Shown: positions 9,348 through 18,846 of the stretch, piece by piece
How the letters are laid out: each line of letters opens with the position of its first letter
How positions within the stretch are numbered: position 1 is the first letter of the stretch
Assembly (NCBI GenBank): GCA_028284125.1
Contig: JANQSI010000008.1
Coordinates: 310,001-374,000, forward strand
Source: Cyclobacteriaceae bacterium
GTDB lineage: Bacteria; Bacteroidota; Bacteroidia; Cytophagales; Cyclobacteriaceae
Direction of reading: 5' to 3'
Length of the DNA: 64,000 nucleotides
Notes under the pieces: model-generated
Databases searched by the model: none
Seen by the model: the letters and a program-made list of their open reading frames with translations, nothing else
Told to the model about the DNA's origin: nothing
Position numbers and translations under genes: made by a program

Positions 9348-12300
9348 ATGAAAAAGATCTTTTTACTCCTATCCATTCTATTAACTTCATTTATAGTATC
9401 TGCTCAGAGACCTTCAGAGGAAAATCGAAAAAAGCTCCTGGATTTAGCAGCCAAACTGAATAATGAATACCTACAGAATCAGAAGGAAATAAATGAATAC
9501 CTGGAAGGTAGTCAAGGGGCAAGATCTGATCTTCCTTCTTTAGGCGTGCCTAGTGAATTTAGTCCGACGGGTCGGATGTTGTACACCATTGAACACAACG
9601 AAAGTGCTGCAAAAGCGACACGCACCATCGACCTGTACCCAGGTGGGAAACTGGCAACTTCTATAACTGGAAAAGGAATGTATTTGGGAGTCTGGGAAAT
9701 CAGTTCTCCTAATGATGCTCACGCAGAATTTGAGGGAAGGTTGATCATCAAAGATGGGGGTACAGAAGTTGGTAATCACGCGACCCATGTTTCCGGAACT
9801 CTCATCGCAGGAGGAGTCGAGGCAAATGTACGAGGAATGGCCTATGAAGCAACACTGCATGCTTATACGGCAGAGAACTACCTAAGTGAAATTGCTGAGG
9901 CTGCCGCAGATGGACTTTTAATTTCTAGTCATTCTTATGGAAAATCAGCAGGATGGAGTGGAGGTGAGTGGTTGGGTGACGGAAATATCAGCGCAACTGA
10001 AGATTGGAAATTTGGCATTTATAATGAAGAAGCCGCCACACTTGATGAGGTAGCCTTTTTAGCTCCTTACTATTTGTTAATTCGTTCTGCTGGAAATGAG
10101 CGTGGGGAAGATGGGTTGGGAATTCAACCGCCAGATGGCCCGTATGATACGATGACAGGTGAAGCAATAGCAAAAAATATTTTAGCCATTGGAAATGTTG
10201 TTCCGCAGGTGGAAACTCCAAGTGAAAGAGGTCATTTGGTATTGCGACCCAGTAGTTCTTGGGGACCTGCAGATGATGGACGTATCAAACCTGATTTGAC
10301 AGCTCCAGGGACAAGCATACTTTCTTCATCTACGAATGAGAGTGGTTATGCTTCTTTGACAGGTACTTCAATGTCAACGCCTGTAGTGTCAGGGAACGCG
10401 ATATTGTTACAACAGCTCCATCAAAGATTATATAATCAATTCATGAAGGCAGCCACATTGAAAGCCGTATTGCTACATTCTGCGCTCAATACAGGTTCAG
10501 GAGATGGCCCAGATTATGAATATGGGTACGGTTTTCTGGACGCAAATTTTGCCTCTCGATTAATCAATGAAAAAGGAAAGAAGTCTATTATTGATGAGAG
10601 AAAGTTGATTAATCAAGAATCTTATGAAATTGAGGTTGAAGTTACGGATACAGGTAGCCCGTTGATTGTATCGATCTCTTGGACAGACCCGGCTGGAGTA
10701 GCCATTACTGATGCAGTATTAGATCCAACGGACCTTGCCTTGGTTAATGACCTTGATATCAGAGTTACTGATCCAAATGATGAAGTAACTTCTCCTTGGA
10801 TTCTTGATCCAGAGAACCCTGAAAATACGGCTACCACTGGAGATAACTTCAGAGATAACTACGAAAAAATTGAAATTGAAAACCCGGTAGAAGGTACCTA
10901 TACCATTTCAGTAACACACAAAGGGGAGCTTACGAATGACGAACAAGAATACACACTCCTGGTATCCAATATGCCCAGACAGGATGATCAGAAAACACTC
11001 TACTGGGTAGGTGAAAGTGGAGATTGGAATGATCCAACCAAATGGTCCCAAACGAGTGGAGGAGTCAGTGCAGATGAGATTCCTGTAAGTGGAGACAGAA
11101 TAATTTTCGATTCACTCAGCTTCAGCAATGTAGGAACAGTTTCTATAAATGGTAATGTCGATGTGTCTCAACTTGCATGGTTCGTAGACAATGGATCGAC
11201 ACTAGATTTCAATGGGAATGCACTAGAAGTTACCCGATCATTTCATGTGGAAGGGACAATAGCTGGTGAGGGGTCTCAGCTGTTGTATAGCGCGAACGAA
11301 TCTTCTACTGGTAACATATTCATCTCTGGGGACAACTCTGATTTAACTCTTCAATTATCGAATCCCGGTACCACGTTTTACTTGTTAGGTGAGAATATTG
11401 TTTTAGATGAGCTGAGGTTGGAAAATGGGAACCTTATTGCCAGAAGTGATTTTTCTACAGAAAATATTGTGTTCACAACGTCTTCAGAAAAGGAAATTGA
11501 TTTTGGAAAACAGAGTGTAACAACTAGTAATTTAGATTTAGGAGATGTTTCTCTTAATACGTTTCTACTAGAAAATGCGAGCATAATTTTTGATGGAAGT
11601 GATGGCCTTCATGAAATAAAGTCCATCAACAATTTTGAGTTGAGCGATGTTTTGGTGGAGTCTGGAGAACTAACAATTGTAAATGACGGACTAATTGATG
11701 TGTTGAGTATGTCATCAGGTACAACACTTACTATTGAAGACTCGGAGCAACTTGAGGTTAACAATTTTTCCATGGAAGCCGAGGAAACCAATAGATCATC
11801 AGTCGGTTCAGCTGGGACTGCATCAATTTTAAGCAACTCATCAAACAAGTTTTGTTTGGATTATGTAGACATTAGTAATGTAAGTGTGACCGGTTCTACA
11901 AAGTTTGTATATGAAGACAATAGTACACTTACAAATGGTTCGGGATGGATTTCGAGTCCTTGTGAGGATGTGCTTTTTTCAGAGTTCATTGTAACATCTG
12001 CATGTGCTAAAAACACAACTTTTTTTGAAGATATCAGCGATGGCAATCCTATAAGTTGGCTATGGGATTTTGGAGATGGATCGCCTACATCTACAGACCA
12101 AAACCCTACACATTCTTTTGAAGAACCTGGAAGCTATGTTATAACCCTTTCTACAACATCCGAAACTGAAACATCTACCTTCTCAAGAACCATAGAAGTG
12201 ATCGAATCAGCTCTTATTAAGCCGGAAATCATTTTTAGAAATGGTACCTTGTCAACAGAAGCATTTGGACCTTTCTTTCAATGGTATCTCGATGGTGAGC

Positions 12301-12677
12301 CTATTGAAGGAGAAACGAGCCGACTTTTTTCATCAGATTTGGAGGAGGGAGTTTATCAGGTTGAAGCGTTTAATGATATCTGTTCAGTACTTTCAGATCC
12401 GTGGATTCCTCTTGGAACCGATGATGAATTGGCAGATTTTAAGGTCTATCCCAATCCGGCTACAGACATGGTGTTTGTTTCATTCTTGAGTACCAATGAA
12501 AATGTAAAAATTGAAATCATAGACCTTGGAGGTAAAGTGATGAATCAAATTCAAAAAGGAACTGTCTCTGAAATTCCCATTTCAATTCCGGTGCAAAATT
12601 TGGACCCTGGAATATATCTGCTTCGGGTTGCTTTGGAAAACACTTTCACCACTCAGAAGATTATAATAGAGAAGTAA
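9348..12677 (+). CDS. Secreted subtilisin-like (S8) serine protease with PKD domain and T9SS type A sorting domain
   Basis: ATG at 9348 gives MKKIFLLLS and a clear signal peptide ending VSAQ; the upstream in-frame TTG is unlikely. The product has 1109 residues. The S8 catalytic domain spans about residues 95-400: His144 in NHATHVSG, oxyanion Asn250 in SAGN and nucleophile Ser341 in GTSMSTP. The usual Asp position (IWDGG in related proteases) reads VWEIS, giving Glu117. A beta-rich region follows, then a PKD domain near residues 905-985 (LWDFGDGSPT). The last about 75 residues form a type A C-terminal domain with VYPNPATD. The protein is therefore probably exported through the type IX system and processed at the surface to digest proteins. 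Confidence 0.9.
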   Translation: MKKIFLLLSILLTSFIVSAQRPSEENRKKLLDLAAKLNNEYLQNQKEINEYLEGSQGARSDLPSLGVPSEFSPTGRMLYTIEHNESAAKATRTIDLYPGGKLATSITGKGMYLGVWEISSPNDAHAEFEGRLIIKDGGTEVGNHATHVSGTLIAGGVEANVRGMAYEATLHAYTAENYLSEIAEAAADGLLISSHSYGKSAGWSGGEWLGDGNISATEDWKFGIYNEEAATLDEVAFLAPYYLLIRSAGNERGEDGLGIQPPDGPYDTMTGEAIAKNILAIGNVVPQVETPSERGHLVLRPSSSWGPADDGRIKPDLTAPGTSILSSSTNESGYASLTGTSMSTPVVSGNAILLQQLHQRLYNQFMKAATLKAVLLHSALNTGSGDGPDYEYGYGFLDANFASRLINEKGKKSIIDERKLINQESYEIEVEVTDTGSPLIVSISWTDPAGVAITDAVLDPTDLALVNDLDIRVTDPNDEVTSPWILDPENPENTATTGDNFRDNYEKIEIENPVEGTYTISVTHKGELTNDEQEYTLLVSNMPRQDDQKTLYWVGESGDWNDPTKWSQTSGGVSADEIPVSGDRIIFDSLSFSNVGTVSINGNVDVSQLAWFVDNGSTLDFNGNALEVTRSFHVEGTIAGEGSQLLYSANESSTGNIFISGDNSDLTLQLSNPGTTFYLLGENIVLDELRLENGNLIARSDFSTENIVFTTSSEKEIDFGKQSVTTSNLDLGDVSLNTFLLENASIIFDGSDGLHEIKSINNFELSDVLVESGELTIVNDGLIDVLSMSSGTTLTIEDSEQLEVNNFSMEAEETNRSSVGSAGTASILSNSSNKFCLDYVDISNVSVTGSTKFVYEDNSTLTNGSGWISSPCEDVLFSEFIVTSACAKNTTFFEDISDGNPISWLWDFGDGSPTSTDQNPTHSFEEPGSYVITLSTTSETETSTFSRTIEVIESALIKPEIIFRNGTLSTEAFGPFFQWYLDGEPIEGETSRLFSSDLEEGVYQVEAFNDICSVLSDPWIPLGTDDELADFKVYPNPATDMVFVSFLSTNENVKIEIIDLGGKVMNQIQKGTVSEIPISIPVQNLDPGIYLLRVALENTFTTQKIIIEK

Positions 12678-12691
12678 ATTCCTTCTAACTA

Positions 12692-12718
12692 AATTGAGGT
12701 GGAATAACTACCTCAATT
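12692..12718. other. Intergenic inverted repeat between subtilase and M20 peptidase
   Basis: AATTGAGGT (12692-12700) and ACCTCAATT (12710-12718) form a perfect 9-bp stem with a 9-nt loop in the 64-bp gap. There is no U-run after it, so it is not a typical intrinsic terminator. It may protect the subtilase mRNA end or be a protein-binding palindrome. Confidence 0.4.
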
Positions 12719-12741
12719 GCATCTAGATTAACTGAACAACA

Positions 12742-14037
12742 ATGAAGAAAGCACTTAAACTAATTGTGTTGGTTATTATGGTTATTGCCGTCGTACCAGC
12801 ATCCGCGCAAGATTCTAATGAGATTGAAAAAAAGTATGTAAAGGAGGTTGAAAAGACGGTTCGTCATAAAAGAGTGGTTAAGGCATTTGAAGTGATTGAC
12901 AGTCAAGATGCACAGACCGTCCAAAATCTTATAACTCTGACTGAAACTCCGGCCCCACCGTTCAAAGAAGAGGAACGCGCTCAAGTTTTTAAAGAGATGC
13001 TAGAGGCAGCTGGTGCGGATAAAGTTTGGGTAGATGAAATCGGAAATGTGCTGGCGTTGAGAAAAGGAACCGAAGGAAATCGAAATGTTGTTTTAGATGC
13101 TCACTTAGATACGGTATTTCCCATTGAAACAGATGTAACCGTTAAGGAGAAAGGTGATACATTACTTGCACCTGGAATTGGGGATGATACCAGAGGTTTG
13201 AGTATGGTAATCACCGTGTTGAAAGCATTGAATGTAGCCGATATCAAGACCAAGTCTGATCTCATATTTATTGGCACAGTTGGTGAAGAAGGACTAGGTG
13301 ATTTGAGGGGAGTGAAACATTTGTTCAGAGAAGATGCTGAAATGAAAATTGATTCATGGATATCGATCGATGGAGGAAGCATTGGCCGAGTGAATTCAGG
13401 TGCATTGGGGTCCAAACGATATCGAGCAGTTTTTAAAGGAAGAGGTGGACATTCTTGGGGTGCTTTTGGTCTCGCGAATCCACATCACGCTTTAGGGAAA
13501 GCCATTGATTATTTCACTCTCGCTGCTTCAAAATATACTTCTGAAGGTGCCAAAACGTCCTTCAATGTGGGTAGAATCGGAGGTGGAACTTCCGTTAATT
13601 CAATTCCATTCGAGTCTTGGATGGAAGTAGATATGCGGTCTTTAAGTCCCGAGCGATTATTGGAGATTGACAGCATATTTAGAGCATCCATGGAAAAAGC
13701 AGTGGAAGATTATAATGCTTCTGATGTTGATGATAAAGTGACACTTGTACTGGAAAAGATTGGAGACAGACCTTCAGGGAGACACCCTGCTGACATGCCT
13801 TTGATTCAACGAGCAATGGCTGCCACTGATGAGTTTGGCATTAAACCAAGATTGACCACAGGTTCAACGAACAGCAATATTCCTATTTCTTTGGGAATTC
13901 CGGCAGTAACCATCGGACGTGGTGGTAGAGGTGGAAAGGGTCATTCGTTAGAAGAATGGTGGCTCAATCAGGCAGGTGCCAGAGCCGTAAAGCTCGCAGC
14001 CTTGGTAACACTCCTGGAAGCAGGAATTGCGAATTAA
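12742..14037 (+). CDS. Exported M20 family metallopeptidase (PepT/ArgE-like fold)
   Basis: The 431-residue protein has a signal peptide (cleavage near ASAQ, residue 23). It carries the full M20 dizinc set: His121 and Asp123 in AHLDT, bridging Asp148 in GIGDDTRG, Glu182/Glu183 in GTVGEEG, Asp210 in SIDGG and His401 in GGKGHS. GGHSWGAFG in the lid/dimerisation domain supports the same family. Export suggests it finishes the breakdown of peptides released by extracellular proteases such as the upstream subtilase, 64 bp away on the same strand. The exact substrate, peptide or acylated amino acid, is not readable. Confidence 0.85.
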   Translation: MKKALKLIVLVIMVIAVVPASAQDSNEIEKKYVKEVEKTVRHKRVVKAFEVIDSQDAQTVQNLITLTETPAPPFKEEERAQVFKEMLEAAGADKVWVDEIGNVLALRKGTEGNRNVVLDAHLDTVFPIETDVTVKEKGDTLLAPGIGDDTRGLSMVITVLKALNVADIKTKSDLIFIGTVGEEGLGDLRGVKHLFREDAEMKIDSWISIDGGSIGRVNSGALGSKRYRAVFKGRGGHSWGAFGLANPHHALGKAIDYFTLAASKYTSEGAKTSFNVGRIGGGTSVNSIPFESWMEVDMRSLSPERLLEIDSIFRASMEKAVEDYNASDVDDKVTLVLEKIGDRPSGRHPADMPLIQRAMAATDEFGIKPRLTTGSTNSNIPISLGIPAVTIGRGGRGGKGHSLEEWWLNQAGARAVKLAALVTLLEAGIAN

Positions 14038-14049
14038 AATGAACTCGAG

Positions 14050-14973
14050 CTAATTATTCAATGTCCAGTCTTTTGTTAAGTTGACAAAGACTGTTCCATC
14101 GATTTTTACTAGGCAAATGTCGAAGCTACCGGATCTTCCACTGGTAAAAGCAATCCACTCTCCATCAGGAGAAAGTGCGGGTTGGCCGTCTAAATCTGAA
14201 AATTCGTAATCTAAGTTGGTGCCTGTATTTGTGGTTACTGACCGCTGGTTTGTCCCATCGTAATTCATCATGTAGATGTCCCAATTACCGGCTCGCTTGG
14301 TATTGAAGGTGATGACATTCATATTCAGTTGAGTTGATGCATTTGATGATACACCGGAGTTACTGGTTAAAGATTTGGATTCTTTGGTGTTTAAATTCAT
14401 CACCATCAATTCTACGTTGGTTTGGTGTTCGCCTCGATCTGAAATACTATAAAGAATTTCATTTGGTTTATTTCCTGGAGCTGGTGTCAGATGGTCCCTC
14501 GAAGCTGTGGTTAATTGTTCTTTTTCACCGTCCGCTCTTGATCTAAACAATTGCCACTGTCCTTCAAAATCTGCGGCATAAATAATCTCATTTTCATTGG
14601 TCCAAGATGGTTGGATCTCGAGGTAGCTTTCTGTTGAAATAGCCTTTACCTCATTCGTTTCAAGATTTAAGAGGTATACGTCGCTGTTCCCATTTCTTTG
14701 AGACTCAAATACAATGTATTGATTATCTGGAGACCAAACTGGATCTGTATCAGAACTATCACTTTTTGTTAATTGAGTAACCTTTTTGGTTTCTATTTCT
14801 AAAGTATAGATATCGTAGTTCCCAGCTCTATTTGACTGAAAGCAAATGGTTGATCCATCTGATGACCATGAGGGATGAAGGTCATTTGAAAGTTTTCTTG
14901 ATTGGTCCTCCTTGGGTTGCTTTGGAGAACAACCAATGATTAAGAGGACAAAGATTATTGCAATTGTTTTCAT
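14050..14973 (-). CDS. TolB-like WD40/PD40 beta-propeller lipoprotein
   Basis: The start at 14973 gives MKTIAIIFVLLIIGC, a lipoprotein signal with Cys at residue 15; the longer in-frame ORF to 15063 lacks a signal and is unlikely. The 307-residue product consists of repeated PD40 blades, each with S-DG or SPD followed by I-F-S-R-G-DIY (for example NRAGNYDIYTLE, SQRNGNSDVYLLN, TKRAGNWDIYMMN, SGRSGSFDICLVK). It is probably a single six-bladed propeller. Such lipoproteins usually bind partner proteins or ligands; no catalytic residues are evident. It is convergent with the M20 peptidase, 12 bp apart. Confidence 0.8.
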   Translation of the reverse strand: MKTIAIIFVLLIIGCSPKQPKEDQSRKLSNDLHPSWSSDGSTICFQSNRAGNYDIYTLEIETKKVTQLTKSDSSDTDPVWSPDNQYIVFESQRNGNSDVYLLNLETNEVKAISTESYLEIQPSWTNENEIIYAADFEGQWQLFRSRADGEKEQLTTASRDHLTPAPGNKPNEILYSISDRGEHQTNVELMVMNLNTKESKSLTSNSGVSSNASTQLNMNVITFNTKRAGNWDIYMMNYDGTNQRSVTTNTGTNLDYEFSDLDGQPALSPDGEWIAFTSGRSGSFDICLVKIDGTVFVNLTKDWTLNN

Positions 14974-15139
14974 GCCACAAAAGAATTTCAATGTGGAGGA
15001 AGTTATGTTCAAGTGCGGCAAATGGTATGTCCAACTGGATGGAGTAGGACAAAAAACCATCAATCAATGAGTCTAATGATTTGAGATTCCTAAGTTCATG
15101 GTTTTTTTGATAATTTGGAGTTCCAACTTTCAGAAGCCT

Positions 15140-15538
15140 ATGAACCTAACTCCAATTTATTCTTCACAAATTCTCTGTCTAGTCTTTCTAGCCATTCTTT
15201 TCTTGCAATCAGGTCTAGATAAGATTTTCAATTATAAAGGAAATCTTGAGTGGCTCACAGGACACTTTTCCAAAAGTCCTTTACGAAAACTGGTTGGTTT
15301 GATGTTTCCATTAATCACATTGCTTGAGACCGCAGCTGGACTTGCTTGTGCTTTGGGAATTTACTTTCTTGTTGTGGATGGCTCGGCTGCTATTGGGTTA
15401 TTAGGAGCTCAACTCTCAGCTGTATCAATAGTTGCTCTATTTTTTGGTCAAAGACTTGCGCAGGATTATGTTGGTGCTGCTACTTTGACTACTTATTTTA
15501 TTATTTCCATTATGACCATTTTTTTGATGGGTCTGTAA
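15140..15538 (+). CDS. DoxX/MauE-like four-helix inner-membrane protein
   Basis: The start at 15140 (MNLTPIYSSQ) gives 132 residues; an upstream ATG at 15098 would add 14 residues that look non-conserved. Four hydrophobic segments are visible, and the first contains FLQSGLDKIFNY, typical of the DoxX/MauE superfamily. These proteins sit in the inner membrane and are often linked to redox or thiol chemistry, but no Cys pair is present here. It is followed by another small membrane protein on the same strand after 64 bp. Confidence 0.65.
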   Translation: MNLTPIYSSQILCLVFLAILFLQSGLDKIFNYKGNLEWLTGHFSKSPLRKLVGLMFPLITLLETAAGLACALGIYFLVVDGSAAIGLLGAQLSAVSIVALFFGQRLAQDYVGAATLTTYFIISIMTIFLMGL

Positions 15539-15602
15539 CTGACATTCATCAGGAATTTCTTTGGTAGATCCTTGTAGTTTTCTTGATTAATCATGAAAAA
15601 TT

Positions 15603-16094
15603 ATGTCAAGCTTTAGGGTTCGTCCCCGTTTTAAGCATTTATTAAAAGGTGATCAAGCCAAAATTGAGGAGAAGATTCATGAGGCTGTTTCGGATAAGGC
15701 TGAATTCATTGCCACGCGTCTTTCGGGTCATTTGTACATAAAAATCCATCCTGATGAACAGCATTTCTGGTCGCCACAATTGGATTTGACATTTGAACAA
15801 GACGAGGAAAATGTAATTGTAAGAGGATTGTATGGGCCGAAACCGACACTTTGGGCGATTTTCTTTTTTGGCTATGTCGTTCTTGGTATTTCTACCACTT
15901 TTATCGGCATGTGGGGATTGACAAGGTGGAGTTTAGGAATGTCTTCCATGATCTTATGGGCGATTCCAGTTTTTGTTGTTCTTGCTGCGATCTTGTATTT
16001 CTCAGCACAAACAGGCCAAAAATTAGGAGCTCAGCAAATGTTTGATATTCATCACCTGTATGAGGAAACAACGGGAGATAAGATTGAGATTTAG
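15603..16094 (+). CDS. Two-TM membrane protein of unknown function
   Basis: The protein has 163 residues. The first about 85 are soluble, with basic and acidic patches and alternating strands (YIKIHPDEQHFWSPQLDL). Two TM helices follow at about 85-110 and 115-135, and a short charged tail ends GDKIEI. No known domain was recognised and there is no signal peptide. It ends 1 bp before the stop of the convergent GH113-like gene. Composition and codon use are like those of its neighbours, so it is a real gene. Confidence 0.6.
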   Translation: MSSFRVRPRFKHLLKGDQAKIEEKIHEAVSDKAEFIATRLSGHLYIKIHPDEQHFWSPQLDLTFEQDEENVIVRGLYGPKPTLWAIFFFGYVVLGISTTFIGMWGLTRWSLGMSSMILWAIPVFVVLAAILYFSAQTGQKLGAQQMFDIHHLYEETTGDKIEI

Positions 16095-16095
16095 G

Positions 16096-17247
16096 CTAAT
16101 CCTTTTCAAACCACTTTTTCAAGACCGACGAGGCTTCTTTGTTTCTCGGTGAATAGGTAGGGTTTTTAGAGACACCTTCATAATAAGCCCAACGCCAAAC
16201 GAACACACCCTTCATCCAGGGTTCTTCCCAGATTTGCTCAAACATACTCTCGTAGGCTCTGACTTGAGCTTCATTGTTTGTAGTGTTTTCTGAATTCTTA
16301 AATCTTCCAAGTACCCATGGTTCAGCTGCTACATAATCTTCATTTTCATAGCCCCATTCTGTGAAAATGATTGGTTTTGAAAATTTTGATGAGAGTTTGG
16401 TCAGCGAGTTAATATGGGTATTCCAAGATTTTTTCAGTTCTTCTTTCTCCGGTTCTCGACTTTGGCTTAAAGGGAAATAAGCATCCACACCAATGTACTC
16501 AAGTTCATCCCAAAATTCGATATCATCGTAACTGTCCCAGTTGGCGGCATAGGTAAGAGGACCTGAGTAAATTTCTTTCACCTTTCCAATTAGGCTTCTC
16601 CAAAAATCCGGTTTTTCGAGTGCGGCTCTTTTAAGCTCTGTTCCAATGCAAAAGATCTCAACATTTAACGAGTCCGCAATTCTTGCATAGTCCAAGATGA
16701 ACTTTTCATAGCCTCTTTCAAACGTTGACCAATCTTCGAGAGCTTTTGTCATAAACTCACCTCTCCAATTGCTTTTGCTATCAACCTTGTTTTCCTGTTG
16801 CCGAATGAACTCACTTGCGCTTTGGGAATACTTGATCCTGGATAAGCTGTCTGTAATATCTAATTCAGGTCGATTCCAACCATTCATATCCCATCCAATC
16901 ACCAGATGAGGCTTTAGCATAACCTTTAGTCCTTTAGCTCTTGCAAGCCCAATACCTTCAATTGCAGCTTGCTTTTTTTCTCCAAACCATTGGTTTTCAA
17001 AATCATGTACTACTTCCAAAGATTGACGATAAACGGTAGCTTCCGGAACGAGCGCAACAAAGTTGCTACTGATCTCAACCATTGAGGAAAACATGTGTTC
17101 TTGCAACGGGCCTTTAGCCGGTCCTGTAAATACAAGACCTTTGATCTTCGTATCTATCGGATCATTATAGACTGTTTGAGGAGTACAACAAACAAGCCAT
17201 AACAAAAAAAAACTGAGAAAGAATGGCTTGGATATAGCTGAGCTCAT
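16096..17247 (-). CDS. GH113-like glycoside hydrolase lipoprotein (beta-mannanase-type TIM barrel)
   Basis: The 383-residue protein has a lipoprotein signal ending LLWLVCC, so it is membrane-anchored, probably at the outer membrane. The single TIM barrel matches GH113: KGLKVMLKPHLV with GWDMNGW, the acid/base Glu204 in FCIGTEL and the nucleophile Glu297 in IIFTEWGY; GVDAYFPL lies on a barrel strand. GH113 enzymes cleave beta-1,4-mannosides. The gene starts 6 bp after the stop of the M20-like gene and is the last of a four-gene minus-strand run. Substrate assignment follows the family and is not proven by any residue seen here. Confidence 0.82.
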   Translation of the reverse strand: MSSAISKPFFLSFFLLWLVCCTPQTVYNDPIDTKIKGLVFTGPAKGPLQEHMFSSMVEISSNFVALVPEATVYRQSLEVVHDFENQWFGEKKQAAIEGIGLARAKGLKVMLKPHLVIGWDMNGWNRPELDITDSLSRIKYSQSASEFIRQQENKVDSKSNWRGEFMTKALEDWSTFERGYEKFILDYARIADSLNVEIFCIGTELKRAALEKPDFWRSLIGKVKEIYSGPLTYAANWDSYDDIEFWDELEYIGVDAYFPLSQSREPEKEELKKSWNTHINSLTKLSSKFSKPIIFTEWGYENEDYVAAEPWVLGRFKNSENTTNNEAQVRAYESMFEQIWEEPWMKGVFVWRWAYYEGVSKNPTYSPRNKEASSVLKKWFEKD

Positions 17248-17253
17248 TGATTC

Positions 17254-18765
17254 CTACAATTTCTCAGATAAGATGGCGATCATTGTCTGAATACCTTCCC
17301 GATAATTCCCAAGACGAACATTTTCATCCGGACTATGTTGATTGTTATCTCTATTAACAGTTGGGACTGTCACTGCTGGAATACCAAGGGTGGTTACAAA
17401 AGGAGAAATTGGAATGGATCCACCACTCATTCGAATCATGATAGGTTCTGCATTGAATGACCGCTGCATTGCTCTTCTCAACCAAAGACCAACCTCTGAG
17501 TCGAAATCTGTTCGAAAAGATTGGTAAGAGACCTCATAGTTAAATGTTGCTACTTTTTCATTGCTCATTCGCTCGGCCTTTGTCGGCACTTTATCAGTCA
17601 CATAAAAGCCTTGTTTTTCCACATGGTTTCTAATGAGAGAAATCAATCGTTCTGGGTCAGACTCAAGGACTAACCGTACATCTATTTCTGCTCGAGCCCA
17701 TCCTGGAACGATGGTTCGAGCTTTTTCATCTATCCATCCCGATTGCATCCCACGAATATTCAAAGAAGGATACTGGATGGCTTCTTGGTAATAACTACCG
17801 ACTTTATCCACACTTCCCAGTTGAAGTCGGTCCATGATTTGCTCCGTATTGTCGGGTACTGCTTTAAGAATCCTTGCTGTTTCTTCATCAATGGAAATTC
17901 CATCGTAAAATCCAGGAATGATTACGCGACCATCATCATCTTTCATGGAAGCAAGGAGTTTTGAAAGCCGGAGTGCCGGGTTAGGAGCGAAATTCCCAAA
18001 ATGCCCACTATGCTGAGCGGCAATTGGTCCGTAGGTTGTCAGCTGAATCGTAGCAATTCCGCGTGCCCCAAATGTTAATGTTGGTTTGTTGGTAATATGT
18101 CTGGGGCCATCAAAAATAATGAGCATATCAGATTTCAATAATTCAGAATTTCTTGTCACAGCATCTGGCAATCTTGGCGAGCCTAGTTCTTCTTCAAAAT
18201 CCATGATCACTTTGATGTTGAAATTTGGACTGATCTTTTCATCTTTGATCGCATCTAAGGCAGCTAAAAACATGGCTACTGGTCCTTTTGCATCAGCCGC
18301 TGACCTTGCGAATACACGCCAGTCATCCTCGTAATTCTGAATGCGTTCCCAGGGTATTTCTTTCCAGCTTCCGTCTGATTCTGGTGTTTTCAATACTGGA
18401 GTGTAGGGACTTTCCTGGTTCCACCTCGATGTATCCACCGGTTGACCGTCGATTTGAAGGTAAATCAGTACTGTTTTCTTGGCTTTCTTGCCTGCACGTT
18501 CGGCTAAAAGGAGCGGCACAGTACTGGTTTCAATTCTCGTTGTAGTGAAATCTCGTTCTTCAAAAGCATTTTCACACCATTGAATGTTCTTCTCAATTTC
18601 CTCTGGATAAAAAGCATCGTTTGGAATACTTAATATTTCTCTAAGAATGGGGAAAGACGACTTAGCATAGGAAGATGAAAGTTCTTCGAGTCTGTTTTGA
18701 TCCAGTTTTTGAGAAAATGAAACTGAGAGAATCAACAGAAATGAAAATTGAAAGAGCTTTTTCAT
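17254..18765 (-). CDS. Exported M20 dipeptidase-like (CNDP-type) protein with altered first metal ligand
   Basis: The 503-residue product has a signal peptide ending SFSQ. It follows the CNDP/carnosinase layout: bridging Asp158 in RSAADAKGP, Glu191/Glu192 in DFEEELGS, Asp219 in IIFDGP and a C-terminal His in NNQHSPDE. The usual HxD motif (YGHLDVQP in family members) reads YLQIDGQP, so Gln104 replaces the first zinc ligand His while Asp106 is kept. AQHSGHFGN in the lid domain matches the family. It may be a one-metal or altered-specificity enzyme. It lies between the LanC-like lipoprotein and the GH113-like gene on one strand. Confidence 0.8.
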   Translation of the reverse strand: MKKLFQFSFLLILSVSFSQKLDQNRLEELSSSYAKSSFPILREILSIPNDAFYPEEIEKNIQWCENAFEERDFTTTRIETSTVPLLLAERAGKKAKKTVLIYLQIDGQPVDTSRWNQESPYTPVLKTPESDGSWKEIPWERIQNYEDDWRVFARSAADAKGPVAMFLAALDAIKDEKISPNFNIKVIMDFEEELGSPRLPDAVTRNSELLKSDMLIIFDGPRHITNKPTLTFGARGIATIQLTTYGPIAAQHSGHFGNFAPNPALRLSKLLASMKDDDGRVIIPGFYDGISIDEETARILKAVPDNTEQIMDRLQLGSVDKVGSYYQEAIQYPSLNIRGMQSGWIDEKARTIVPGWARAEIDVRLVLESDPERLISLIRNHVEKQGFYVTDKVPTKAERMSNEKVATFNYEVSYQSFRTDFDSEVGLWLRRAMQRSFNAEPIMIRMSGGSIPISPFVTTLGIPAVTVPTVNRDNNQHSPDENVRLGNYREGIQTMIAILSEKL

Positions 18766-18846
18766 GAGTGTTTATTTTGGCCTAAGCTAAAAAATATTGG
18801 GCACTCATTCGTCACTCTAATTACAAGCGGACTTATCTGTTGTTTA

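Noticed and set aside
14973-15063. N-terminal extension of the TolB-like protein
   Set aside because: The shorter start gives a proper lipobox, and the added residues look random. The same reasoning applied to hemF, trpS, the TPR kinase, PNP and the methyltransferase.
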